DNA of 64,000 nucleotides, from positions 36,467,585-36,531,584 of the forward strand of contig NW_024041150.1 in assembly GCF_014851395.1 (NCBI RefSeq), written 5' to 3'. The first letter of the stretch is position 1, and every line of letters begins with the position of its first letter. Below are positions 38,588 to 51,195 of this stretch, piece after piece. The notes below the pieces were generated by a model that saw only the letters and a list, made by a program, of their open reading frames with translations, was not told the DNA's origin and did no database searches. The stretch is from Micropterus salmoides. Its lineage: Eukaryota > Chordata > Actinopteri > Centrarchiformes > Centrarchidae. The position numbers were made by a program, and so were the translations under genes.

Positions 38588-41500
38588 GTTTTTGTGACAA
38601 ATTAGGTTTGTAAATAATTTCATAATAGCACAGTTGGATCGTAGAGTAAAGCGAGGGGAAACAAATGTGACCATGTGCATATGCATCTGTTAGACCACTG
38701 GGCCTCCAGGCGAAAGCCAAAATAATGCAAACACAGAACTAGGAGTAAATACAAAGACATTAACTAAACGCAGACAGAACAGGTACTAAGTGAGCTAAAC
38801 AGAACATGCAAATAAACAATGGAGTAAACAAGGCTAAACAGAGGAAACACAAGACAAGGAACAAAACCCCAAAACAGGAAACATGGAATCAACTGTTACA
38901 GAACAGGGCAGGGAACAGAGACAGCACCAGCCAGGAAACAGGACTACACTAAACATGGAACAGATCAGAAATAAGGAAGATTCCAAAACACTGAACGCAA
39001 ACAAACAGATCATGGCCACATGACCAATAACATCAGGCAAAGGAAGCACACTAAGGCCCCATCTACACTGCTGCGTTTTTGAGACCTTTTGCCACGTTTG
39101 CACCGTCCACACTACAACGGCGAAACAAAGACCTAAAACGGAGAAGTTTGGAAACGCTGCTGACCCCGTTTTAGTGAAGACGGGCAAAAACGGAGGATTT
39201 TAGAAACGATGACGCCGACGCTCACGCGTGGCTCTCTGATTGGGTCTCATAACTCATGTAAAGCAGACACACGGTGCTACTGACAGAGTTTTTGACTTGG
39301 TATTTTTATTAAAATATTCTGTACCGTGCAAATAACACTTATCTGCCTACGCTTGTACTGTGCATGCCGCCGTTTACTTTGCGACGACTCCCAGTCTGTT
39401 TTCCGCTACCACAGTGTTACATTCAGTAACAGTCCCAGCTCGTTATTGGTACATGCAACAAAAAAAAATCTGGTCTGATTCTTCGTCTGTGTTTCTTTAT
39501 TCTTTCGCCAGATCTTCTGTAACTACAGAATAGACCATCTGCTTCATGTTTACACCGGCACGCACATGCCCAGTGTACCCGAACGGACAACAGATATGCG
39601 TTTTCAGTCGTTTTAATGTAGACGGGGATCAACTTTAAAATGCTGGTGTGGACAGAGATCGTATTCATTTCAACTCTCCGCTTGTACCCTATCACAGAAG
39701 TGTGGATGGGGCCTAAGACAGCAGTCAGACAGGATTGTGACAATTTTCATTTTCAATTAAAATAAAATTTACATCTAAAAAAGTGTTTCATATTCAAAAA
39801 AAAAAGAGAAAACAAATGTCTCACCACCCACAGATAAGATAGATGGGGGGTGCGGGTAGACAAAGATGGTCAGCAGGTTTTCTGCTAAACATAAGGCAGT
39901 TTCCTGTCAAACAGGAGGTTAACACATTGAAACTTCAAACCACAGCAGAATGGGGGGAAACAATGACAGAGGTGTTGCTTTGTTCCTGCTGCCGTTTTAT
40001 TTACTATAACCTATCACCTAGAACGCTGGAGAGAAAGTTTATAGACTGTGGACACATGCTATGCTCAACACCCTGTGGGGCCTGTTTAAGCTGTTAAAAG
40101 TGACATAAATAAGCGTACAGAAAGATGTCAGTGGACTAAATTTGTTTGATTTTTTTGTGTGTGTGATAACGCTGTTACGCTTCGATGACACAATGCAGAA
40201 AAAAAGGAAATGGTCATGATAACATAATAACAATATTTCATCTCTTCCCAGGAGAGTGATCAAAGGCTCACATTTGGGGCAGTTCTCAAAACGTTTTGCA
40301 CCGGGTTGCAACATTTTCGGATTGAACAAAACGTTGCGCAGCGTTCTTCAACGGGCTTCGAGGTATGTTTTCTCCCATTTTGTGGGCGTGTCTCAAGGGT
40401 TACCCAATCAGCTGCGACAAGTTTGTAAACACAACAGTGTTAAAAAGGCAGGAAAATTCAGTGCGCTTGTGTACACAGCAGGGTGTTCAGGGAACCACCA
40501 TTTCTGTTGAAAACAACGTTTTGCTATGTTTTGTCTGCGCTGAACTCATCCTTGGCCTCATGACTGTCATTCAGACTTGGCCTCAGGTGTATCCAAAGAC
40601 AGTTACAATATATAAAAATTGTAACAGGATTAAGTTTACAATCTGTGCTTCCATGGGAGCTGCCGTTGTTGTGTGACGTCATTCGGCTGCTACTCGTGAA
40701 GTCGGGGTACATATTTTTTCTCCGAGTTCACAAGTTGGAAATCTGATTCAAGTGGCCTTCCATGGTACTTTTCTAGTTGGAGGTTGGAAATTTTCCAGTT
40801 CCTAGTTGCCTGGAATGCAGCATGAATACCTCATGTCCACCACCTGGTCTTGGTCCCGCCCTGCCTGTTACTGGTGTTTATGTTTGCTTGTTCTGTTCAT
40901 TCTCTGTTGGGTCATTGTAGCTGCTATTTGCTCTGTCTCCCATGTTTAGTGTGTTGGTTCCAATTCTGTGTTCCTGCCTCTAAGTCTGCCTGCTTGCCCT
41001 CCAGGATCTAACCCTGTTTCTTTGGAGACTTGTGACTTGTTTGTTTGGAGACTTTGTTTCTTTAAGGTGAAGTCCAAACAGAATACTTCACCTCTGTCTT
41101 TGTGATTTGTGTGGACTCAGCTATTCTTAGTAAGGCTGCTCACTTTTTGATCAATAAATTTCAAGAACTGAACCTGCCTGTTCCAGTGTCTGCATTTTGG
41201 GCCCTACCAAGTGAATTGTGAAGATTGGTATCTATTGGTATGCACGATCTAAGCAGCTTAGAAGTAGCTCAAGCAGGTAGTTGACCCGTTGGGCCTGTTG
41301 GCAAGAGGTTTCACACATCCAAAGAACTTCTATAAAAACCAGACCAGGCTTCTAATTGAGACCTGCGTTTATTTGTCAAAACATGTAGACCTGTAAAAGG
41401 GAGTGGCGTCTAATTAGGACTAGACTTTTATTTTACGTTTGACTGTATGTGTTAATTAGCAAACATTTTGCTTTCAACCTGTCCTCCCAGGAAAACAGCT

Positions 41501-41654
41501 AGATCAATTATTCAGCAGCATATTACGACGCATATTTACGTTTGTGATGGCAATTCAAATAAATAGCTCAGGCAAACACTTGTCTTTCTGTGAATTTTTA
41601 TTGAAGTCTTCTGCAGAAGGACTCACTGCAACACACATACACCATATACATTCA
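38588..41654. other. Gene-free, repeat-rich stretch
   Basis: Contains an AACAGGAAACATGGA-type repeat (38720-39010), a MITE at 39055-39716, and a repeat at about 40850-41200. I find no SLC10A7 first exon here and no other supported coding exon. Confidence 0.6.
39055..39716. mobile_element. MITE, first of two inverted copies
   Basis: Starts AAGGCCCCATCTACACT and ends AGTGTGGATGGGGCCT, so the ends are inverted repeats. Internal blocks recur in reverse orientation at 51990-52625, for example GACCTTTTGCCACGTTTGCA against its counterpart there. No coding capacity seen; the superfamily is not determined. Confidence 0.75.
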
Positions 41655-41902
41655 ATTCAATTCAATTCAATTCAATTTTATTTATATAGCGCCAAATCAC
41701 AACAACAGTTATCTCACAGCGCTTTTCATAAAAGAGCAGGTCTAGACCGTACTCTGTGATGATATTTACAGAAGCCCAACAGTTCCCACCAAGAGCAAGC
41801 ACTAGGCGACAGAGGCAAGGAAAAACTTCCTTTTAAGAGGCAGAAACCTCGAGCAGAACCATGGCTCAGGGTGGGCGGCCATCTGCCTCGACCGGTTGGG
41901 GT

Positions 41903-41934
<32 letters not shown>

Positions 41935-41942
41935 AGAGTGAA

Positions 41943-41991
<49 letters not shown>

Positions 41992-44600
41992 TGTAAGGAG
42001 AGAGAGAGGGGAGGGAGGCAGCCTACACAATATACACACAGAGGTACAGACAGCGAAGGTAATGTTGCTATAAACTAAATGAAAAATGGTACAGATATTT
42101 ATAATAGTGTTAATGGTAACCATCATAATGTTAATGATTATAATAACAATAAGACCAGCGACAACAGTCGCTGCAGTAGAGGGTGTCGAGCAGGAACACA
42201 GGGGCAGCAGGCGACCCGCAGCCACAGATCCAGACTCCACAGCTCCAGAGCCAGAAAACCTGCAGGAAGTGATAGGAGGAGAGAGGAGAGGGACGAGAAA
42301 GCACAAGGCTACCAGAAAGGGGAGAAGTTGTGTTAGTAACATGCAATAATGGGATAAGGTTGCATACAGAGGGAGAGAAAGTAGAGGAGAGAGGAGCTCA
42401 GTGCATCATGGGAAAGTCCCCGGCAGTCTAGGCCTATAGCAGCATAACTAAGGGATGGTTCAGGACTACCTGAGCCAGCCCTAACTATAAGCTTTATCAA
42501 AGAGGAAAGTCTTAAGCCTACTCTTAAATGTGGAGATGGTGTCTGCCTCCTGAACCCAAACTGGAACCTGGTTCCACAGGAGAGGAGCTTGATAGCTGAA
42601 CGCTCTGGCTCCTAGTCTACTTTTGGAGACTCTAGGAACCACAAGTAACCCTGCATTCTGGGAGCGCAGTGCTCTGGTGGGGTAGTAAGGTACTATGAGC
42701 TCTTTAAGATAAGATGGTGCCTGACCATTAAGAGCTTTGTAGGTAAGAAGAATGATTTTAAATTCTATTCTGGATTTTACTGGAAGCCAATGCAAAGAAG
42801 CTAAAACAGGAGAAATGTGATCTCTTTTCCTGGTTCCTGTCAGAACACGTGCTGCAGCATTCTGGATCAGCTGAAGAGTCTTAATGGACTTTTTCGAGCA
42901 GCCTGATAATAAGGAATTGCAGTAATCCAGCCTAGAAGTAACAAATGCATGGACTAGTTTTTCTGCATCATTTTTAGACAGGATGTTCCTGATTTTCGCA
43001 ATATTACGTAGGTGAAAAAAGGCGGTCCTTGAAATTTGCTTAATGTGGGACTTAAACGACATGTCCTGATCAAAGATAACTCCAAGATTCCTCACAGTGG
43101 TGCTGGAGGCCAAGGCGATGCCATCCAGGGAAACTATATCTTTAGATAATGCGTCACGGAGGTGCTTAGGCCCCAGAACAATAACTTCAGTTTTATCTGA
43201 GTTTAACATAAGAAAATTACAGCTCATCCAGGTTTTAACATCCTGAAGGCACATTTGAAGTTTAGCTAACTGATGAGTTTCATCTGGCTTGATCGATAGA
43301 TATAACTGAGTATCATCTGCATAACAATGAAAGCTTATGGAATGTTTCCTGATAATATTGCCTAAAGGAAGCATATATAAAGTGAAGAGGATTGGTCCAA
43401 GGACAGATCCTTGAGGAACTCCATGAGTAACTTTGGCGTGCATGGAGGACTCATCGTTAACATGTACAAACTGAAATCGATCTGATAAATAGGACTTAAA
43501 CCAGCTTAGAGCGGTTCCTTTAATGCCAATGAAATATTCCAGTCTCTGCAATAGGATCTGATGGTCAATGGTATCAAATGCAGCACTAAGATCTAATAAA
43601 ACCAGTACAGAGACAAGTCCTTTGTCTGATGCAATAAGGAGGTCATTAGTAATTTTCACCAGTGCTGTCTCTGTGCTATGATGAGCTCTAAATCCTGACT
43701 GAAAATCCTCAAATAAACTATTGCTCTGTAGAAAGTCACACAGCTGTTTAGCAACTGCTTTCTCCAGAACCTTAGAGAGAAATGGAAGGTTAGATATAGG
43801 TCTATAGTTTGATAAAACATCCGGATCAAGTTTGGGCTTTTTCAGAAGAGGTTTAATTACAGCTACTTTAAAGTACTGTGGTACATAGCCTGTTGATAAA
43901 GATAGATTGATCATATCTAGTATAGAGGTGCTGACTAAGGGTAAAACATCTTTAAGCAGCCTAGTCGGGATGGGGTCTAAGAGGCAGGTTGATGGTTTAG
44001 ATGAAGAAATTATTGAAGTTAGTTGGTAAAGATTGAGGGAAGCAAAACAGTCTAAACATGTATCTGGTTCTACAGCTGTTTCTAAGGTTCCTGAGTTTAG
44101 AGATAAGTCGGTGCCAGTTGAGGGCAGGTCTTGGTGAATTTTGTCTCTAATAGCTAGAATTTTATCATTAAAGAAGCTCATGAAGTCGTAACTACTGAGA
44201 GCTATGGGAATACTTGGCTCAATAGAGCTGTGACTCTCTGTCAGCCTGGCTACAGTGCTGAAAAGAAACCTGGGGTTGTTCCTATTTTCCTCTATTAATG
44301 ACGAGTAGTACGCTGCTCTGGCATTACGGAGGGCCTTCCTATAAGTTTTAAGACTATCTTGCCAAATTAAACGAGAATTTTCCACTTTGGTGGAACGCCA
44401 ATTCCTCTCAAGTTTCCGTGATATTTGCTTTAATTTGCGAGTTTCAGTATTATACCATGGAGCTAACCGTCTTTGTTTTAGTATTTTCTTTTTTAGAGGG
44501 GCTACAGAGTCGAGTGTCATTCGCAGCGAGCCAGCAGCACTATCAACAAGATGATCGAAAAGATGATCATACATGTATGCTCGAATGAGTGAGGACAGCT
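41655..44600 (-). mobile_element. 5'-truncated L2-like LINE with intact reverse transcriptase
   Basis: The ORF on the minus strand, 44574-42481 (697 codons), has reverse-transcriptase motifs in order: [43 protein letters not shown] (motif A), [13 protein letters not shown] (motif B) and [11 protein letters not shown] (the YADD catalytic box). It ends in a [17 protein letters not shown] segment. The apurinic endonuclease half expected upstream is missing, so the copy is 5'-truncated. Downstream is a non-coding 3' end (42480-41655) with a GA-rich tract and a terminal pentamer array (TTGAA on the element strand), as in L2-type elements. The undamaged frame implies a recent insertion. Clade assignment (L2/CR1 group) is from motif recall. 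Confidence 0.92.
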
Positions 44601-46692
44601 GAGTGAGCCTGTTATTTAGCCAGCTTTACAGAGAGACAGGTTGTCCCCAAAGTCTGGATAACAAAGAGAACAGAGATATTTGGACTGTTACGTTTACACA
44701 GATTCAGTGCCACATCACACATTAGTCTCCCTGAGTCCAGGGTTACATGCAATATGTTTGGAATTCCCATTACACATTTTTAGTTAGGCTGCGACTTAGA
44801 GGCAAAAGAAGTCAGGGGATGTAGTATAAACAGCGAGAAAGTGGATGTGTCAGAGGTGGTGGATGTGTCAAGTAAATGTCTGGCTGGGACCCAGCTTAGT
44901 TTTATTGTATATGTAATTAAAATCAATGTTAACTAATTACATGTTAACAACAATAACTGACCACTTGATCACCACAAATAGGCATATGCTGACAAGCATG
45001 TTGACCTCGTAACATTATGCAGCAGAAAGGGTCCTTTGTGTTGCTGTGGTCTCCACGTGTTTATGTCATGTGATGTAGGTCAGGGCACAAATTTAGGCCA
45101 CGCTCATATGGGTCGTATTGTGAGTCATTGGCTATGTGGTCATTTAGGTTGGAGGACTTGTGGCCACTTAGCTATTACGCCAATCTTAAATGAAACCTTG
45201 TGACAGAGAGCATTGGAAAATCCCTGACACAACATTTTACTCAGTTTAACTTATTTCTCTTTTAAGTTAATTCTTTTAATCTTGTTGTTTTTCACACCTT
45301 GGGCGCCTGTACTTCCTGTTAAAACAGTAAGCGCTTCAACCCGACCAGCGACCAGCCACCCAAAAGCCTCAGTTAGTTTCAGACTTTTTTATAACAGGTG
45401 TGAAACAACAAAGACATTCAGTTGTTAATTTTCCATGTCAGCAAAACACAAACTCAGACATAAACTTAAAAAAAAACTAAAACAGAATAAACTGAATCAC
45501 AGGGAATCAGGTCAAACATAAATATAATGTTCAGAAAGACAACTGCAAGTACCGTCTACAGAATGACAGTATAAATAAAAATGAAATTAAACAGCAGAAA
45601 CTGGAATGTTTTCTTCTTTATGCTGAGTCAGATGTGAAGATGCTCCTCCCTCTTAGATGTCAATGGAGTCTATGCAGCAATTTCTATTATGACATCATTA
45701 GACATTCGCCTTGCTTTACTGGCATGTTGCGCTGTAAAAAACGTTCAAAAACAGAAAATGGGCTTAAAAGGGACATTCTTGTAATTTCTGTTTTGACACA
45801 TTATGCTTTTTCGTCTTTTACCTTGTCGTCTACAACTTTTTGTTAGTCTAGTTTAACTCTAGTTTCTCTAAAGGACATAGTAATTTTTCTCATGTCTGAT
45901 GATCTATAAATTAATAATTTGATATTTGGGGAAATGGCTAGCCTGGCTCTGTCCAAAAGTAACCAACTCTGCCTACAAACATCTCTCAAACTTGGGGGCC
46001 ACCAAACCCTTTTTTACTGGGGCACAGCACAACAATTTTGGGGCACATACAGAATAATGGTCAAGAAGCCTTGGTGTTGCTTTTTAACACCCTTGTACTC
46101 TTTTTGTTGTTTTTGCAAGTGTAGGGCAGAAACAAGTTTGCAAAAATAAATACGCAATGTCCGGTTCGACTTTCAAAATAAATCTACTGGTTAACATAGT
46201 GAAACGTTGCAATTTGGTTAGGTTCAGGAGAACTTCAGGGTTTGGGTTAAAATAACTACGTCACTTAACTGTGTGTAACATATGGACATGCTTATGAGGT
46301 TCACCAAAAACATCCATTTTTTGATTGTTAGATCTTTTATGTTTAGGATTTTATTCCACAGCCTGTATTCTTTACAAGTATTTGTGTGTACATGTGGTCG
46401 CGTGGCGATGTAGGTATGTGTGTGCATGCTCTGGTAAAAGCCCTTTCTGGACCAGTAACTTCTTGAGTTTTTTTGTTAGCATGAAAGTTGCCCAAGTTAA
46501 AAGTTGCCCAACAGCATTTTGTGGATTTAAAATGTGATTTTGAGACTTCTTTATTTCCTTTACCTTCTGGTTTGGTAAATGCAACATAGCCTCCTACAAA
46601 GTAGATGTGGCTCAGCTGTATTTTTTTAGTCGTACATCTCTTGGAACTAAAACACCAGATTCAGCAATCGGACCTTGAGCTTTTATTCTCAC
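44601..46692. other. Gene-free stretch below the Fc-receptor-like gene
   Basis: The cytoplasmic-tail and stop-codon exon(s) of the gene at 49914-46693 should lie here or beyond the LINE, but I could not pick them out. No other exon or clear repeat boundary is visible. Confidence 0.5.
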
Positions 46693-49600
46693 CTTTGACT
46701 CTGTCTCTGTATATGAGTCCCAGTATGATGGTGGACAGAAGGTAAGGAGTTCCCACCACCAGGTGACGCACCAGTGGCAGCTGGAAAGCTGGAGTATCCT
46801 GGCCTGCAGGCGGCGCTGCAGCAAGAGAGACTTAAGTGAAAGAGTTCATTGCTGGTTTGCTAATTCACAGCCTGTCTAAGTCAGTCTGAGCCGACATGAT
46901 CATTCTTCTGGAGTTGTGTTTATGTCACTTGATTTAAGTCCAATATTCTCTCTCTTTTAGCACTCTTTTTGGTCTTCACCACCTCTTGAGGGAAATATCT
47001 GGCTCTAAGCTGCTAAATGCTCGTCACTTACTGTTTGCTGATGAGCAGTTAGTATACGGTGGGCTTTTAAAGCTTTATGAGAGCACTGATAGTAAACCAG
47101 AACAGCAAAGTTGCAGTCGGGCAATGAGCTAAAACTTACTATAAAGCAGAGGGGAGCTGCAGATTCAGGTGATAACTCTCTGTAGGTTCATCACTACCCT
47201 TTTTTATATTATCACATTTAATAAAAAAATCTCAGTCATAGCTGCTTTAAGATCCTTGTTTCTACAGAACAACGTGGACACTTTATAGTAAAGTACACTG
47301 ATGATGTGGTTCTTTTCAATACAGACAACGCTGAATATTTGAAAGCTGCTGTTGTCACCAGAAACCTTCCTCACCTCTGACAACCAGCCAGCTCTCTGGT
47401 GATATTTCAGACCGGTTACATTTGTAGAGCCCTTCATCAGACCTGGAAACACTGTAGAGGGTCAAGTTTCCTGTGGCGCTCATCCCGATGTGGAGGCCAT
47501 CTTTATAGAAATCAGCTGAGGGGTCGTAATCAGGCGTGATTTTACTTCTGCAGCTCAGAGTGACATCTTCTCCCTCCATCACAGGATGGACTGGACTCTC
47601 CAGGATCACAGAGCCAGCTGAGTGAGACAAGCAGAGAGACACTATACATCACACATCATGAGCTGATCCTGTGTTTGTATAGAGAGCCTAAGTCCCTCCC
47701 CTTCCAGCAGACCACCATGGGACCTTACTTTGGGAAAAATATGTATGGTAGTTAATGGCAAGAGACAACAAATTTTTGATCCCGTTTCAATTGTGCTCTG
47801 AATTACACATACGATGATGGTCAAATTAAAGTATACATTTCAAAGTCAAGAAAGTTGCAGTTAGATGTAAAACTGTTGAAGTATAATACATAATTACAAA
47901 GACCACAAACCCAAAACTCGCATTTGTGACTTTTCAATGACTGAAGCTAACATCAAAAAACTTACATGACTGGATGATGTGATAAAAGGATCAGGAGTCG
48001 TTGGATTAAACACATTAGGTGAGATATATTTCTGCGTGGAACATAGCTAAGTTATCTAATTAGCAGAAACCTAGCAATAAACGTAAAATAGCATTACTAC
48101 TTATTGTACGAGAGGAGACATGTAGTTCATTGAACAGGTTTTATCAATTTGAACTATTCAAACAGGATCAAAAAATAAGTTGTCTCCTGTCATTGACTAC
48201 CGTACATATTTTATCTGTACATATTATATATTTCCGTACATAGGTCCCATAGGCCGGAAGCGAGTGACTTAGACTCTCTATTCAAATCTGATGGATCAGT
48301 CACTGTTATACTTTTTATCATTCAGGGCAGTAGTAACTTTCCTACCTGTGTAAAACCTTCAAATTAAGTAGACTTTTTAGTCTAGTGGTTCCCATGGCAA
48401 TAAACGCACCAAGGTTGCAAATATATTTTCAAAGCTGGAATTTTATTATTTTTTTAATGAGCATTGGGTACAGTTTGCTAAACAGGTAGGCCCACACAAA
48501 AAAGGAAAAGTAAACATGACAGATGTTGAACTTATTTTAACTCAAATCTATTTAAATTCCAAGATACTGGGTATGATGAGCACAAGATTAAAGACATTCT
48601 TGGTGCCATATTGTAACACTCACTATACTCATGAAACTGAGAAATTGTGTGTATTATGACTGCAACTACATATTATTTAATTTGTGATTAATCTGTGGAT
48701 TCTTTTTGCCTTTAAAATATCCGACAGTAGTTAAAAACGTCTCACATCAGCTCAGGAAAACATTATAAAATGTATTGTTTTGTCCAACCAACAGTCCCAA
48801 ACCCAAAATATCTCCCGAAAATCTTCACATTTGAAGAGCTGTAACTAAAGACTGTTTAACATTTTTGCTTGATAAATTACTCTATGACAAATAATTGATT
48901 ATCAAAATTGTTTTCCATTGAATTTCTGTCTATTAATTTGAAAGTAAATGACCGTGACTGACAAATTGTTTTATCAGTGCCAGGGTTGACCTATAATCAA
49001 ACAGCAATGCCGATCAGTATTTTAAGGTGCCTGACTAAGTTATAGTCTACCAGTGACGGTGATGTTGACAGGGTCACTGGTTTCTCCCAGTCCAGTTTTA
49101 CACCAGTACTGTCCGGTATCTGTGGTAGGGAAGGCTGCAATGATGGAGCAGGAGGATGGATATTGATGCACCTGCAGGGGAACAGACCAGAGGGAATTCT
49201 GGGTTTCTTTTGGCATGCATTCTTGCAACAAAAAACCCCATATGTATCAAGTAGACTAGGTTTTTCCACACAAACCTCTCTGTCCTCTGTCATCTTCATA
49301 ACGCTCCATTTAGTCGTCTGCTCCTCTTCCTCACAGCTCACAGAGAAATGATCAAATTTAAAGAACTGGGATCTCTCAGGTGTGACTGTCAGAGAAACTG
49401 TAGGAGGGATGGAAGGATTAAGGAAGTAATTACTTGCAATGAGATTAAATTTCCCACACAATTTAACATGTATTGACGTCATCATACCTTTAGCAGAACC
49501 AGAATCCAGACAATTCAGCACTAAATCAGAGAGAGGAAAATACAGGCAGTATAAATCTGTGCTTTACATGTATACATAAATAAATATGTACCAGTGGCCT

Positions 49601-49914
49601 ATTTTTCCTCCACTTCTATCCTTTTGTTAATATGATGATAAAACTAAATGGTGGGGAGCAAAGTTCAGAATGGTCTAATAAAAACTGCATTTAAAAGGAT
49701 GCAAAAGACAACAAGCTAACAAGGATCTGACGTGTATCTGAACTCACTGACATTAAGAAGAGGCACAAATCATTCAGTGATGAAATGTGGAAAAACAAAC
49801 ACAGCCGTTAAAAAGTAACTACAGTAAAAAAATAAAACAATGAATACCTTTATTGAAAAAGGAAAACAATAGACGTTACTCACAGAGAAGCAGAGAGAGA
49901 GCAGCCACCTCCAT
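46693..49914 (-). CDS. Fc-receptor-like protein with two Ig domains (3' end not found)
   Basis: Five exons with consistent phase: 49914-49884, 49520-49488, 49397-49051, 47617-47375, 46815-46693. The first two encode a signal peptide (MEVAALSLLLLLNCLDSGSA). Exon 3 is an Ig domain (VSLTVTPERSQFF, SVSCEEEEQTTKW, TTDTGQYWCKTG). Exon 4 is a second one (HPVMEGEDVTLSCRSK, DEGLYKCNRSE). Exon 5 is a membrane segment, LVRHLVVGTPYLLSTIILGL followed by IYRDRVK. The small split signal-peptide exons and one-exon-per-Ig layout are typical of Fc-receptor and FcR-like genes, which bind immunoglobulin or related ligands on leukocytes. Exon 3 loses frame near 49245 at a run of six T; one base of difference would restore it. 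An arginine sits at the start of the membrane span. Exact orthology is not determinable. Confidence 0.78.
47679..48281. mobile_element. MITE in an intron of the Fc-receptor-like gene
   Basis: ATAGAGAGCCTAAGTCCCTC on the left is mirrored by GAGTGACTTAGACTCTCTAT on the right. The interior (GTTGGATTAAACACATTAGG, GCGTGGAACATAGCTA) recurs inverted at about 52640-53038 in the INPP4B-like gene. Confidence 0.8.
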
Positions 49915-50185
49915 CCTGACCTGCAACAGACTGAGAGAGAGAGAAAGAGAGAGAGAGCAAAAGAGAAAGAGGTGGAAGCCCTGCAACCTGTGCAGAGAGA
50001 GAGTACTGGACTTACACTTACAAGTACAATTTGGAGGTATGTTACGTGAGGATTTCCAGTTTATGCAAGCAGTCATCAGCTTCACCTTTACCAGGTGATG
50101 AACACATCAATTCATCACTATTAAAATCCAATAATATAATACGCCTAATTGAAGTACATTTTGATGTTAATACTTTTGTACATGT

Positions 50186-50222
<37 letters not shown>

Positions 50223-50607
50223 TAGTTATTCATCATTTCCACTTTTCCCTCCCCAATTATATCTCCTACTTTTATGTTAAAGTAATTAAATACTGGTGAT
50301 TACTGGTCCTTTTCAGGGTTCCCAAACATACAGACACATGTAAATGCTCTAAAGTTTCACAGAATATGCAACACTTTGTGTCCCAAACTAATAATTAATC
50401 TGAAGGTTTGCTTTGTTTGGTACAGTACGTTATTGGTGGTTTGTTTTTTCGCCTTTCTCGCGACACCTTGTGGTTCAACGTGAGCACGGCAGCCGAGAGG
50501 ACAGGCAGCTCTCGCGATACTTGTTCCCTCCAGGATTTCCAGTCAAAACGAACCTGACAGCGGTCGGAAAAGTTGCTTTTGATCCCAGAAACCTGCTTTT
50601 TGTGCTG
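49915..50607. promoter_or_regulatory. Candidate bidirectional promoter with two TCTCGCGA elements
   Basis: The Fc-receptor-like start (49914, minus) and the INPP4B-like gene (plus) are head-to-head. At 50456-50465 (TCTCGCGACA) and 50510-50519 (TCTCGCGATA) are two copies of the CGCG core found in TATA-less vertebrate promoters. A plausible non-coding first exon of the plus-strand gene ends at 50607 with donor GTAAGA and would splice to the acceptor at 51116. A (GACA)n microsatellite lies at about 50188-50220. Confidence 0.45.
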
Positions 50608-51195
50608 GTAAGATGCAGATATACTTTTGTTCGGGTTCAAATGTTAGATTCTGTACACTTTATGTCATATAAAGCTGATCTATCAAGTTTAAGGGTACTC
50701 ATTTGAAGGTTTTCCCTGTGTCAACAAACCAACGTTACCGGTTGGGAGGTTAACTTAACGTTGGAAGATAAAACTAGCTGTTAGGCTAATAAAAACTTTA
50801 ACGTTAACTTTACGGTGTTTAATTACTTTTATTTAGGTTTAAATTAAGCTAGTTGTTTGATACTGTATCTTATTAACTTGTTTGACTTTATTTAATGTTC
50901 ATATGTTTGTTTTGTAGCTTCGTATTTAAATTTGTCAGCCATTAGAAACCATCACCAGCTTTTTATTTTGAAACGATTCAATATTTCAATCATTTTTGAA
51001 TAAACACAGAATATATGAGATGATAGTGACCAAATATCCAGTACGTGTCATTTTCCACATGTCCATAATACTGTGATATATTTAAGTTATACTTTTCTGT
51101 GTATTTGTGTTGACAGTGATGAAGATCAGACCCTGATGATGAAGATGGAGAAGGGGAGAGCAGACAGTTGATGTGTTCTGAGGAGGAGGAAGACG

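Noticed and set aside
49191..49245. A tiny intron inside the first Ig exon to explain the frame change
   Set aside because: It would be about 54 nt and its phase does not restore the Ig frame, whereas one base in the T run does.
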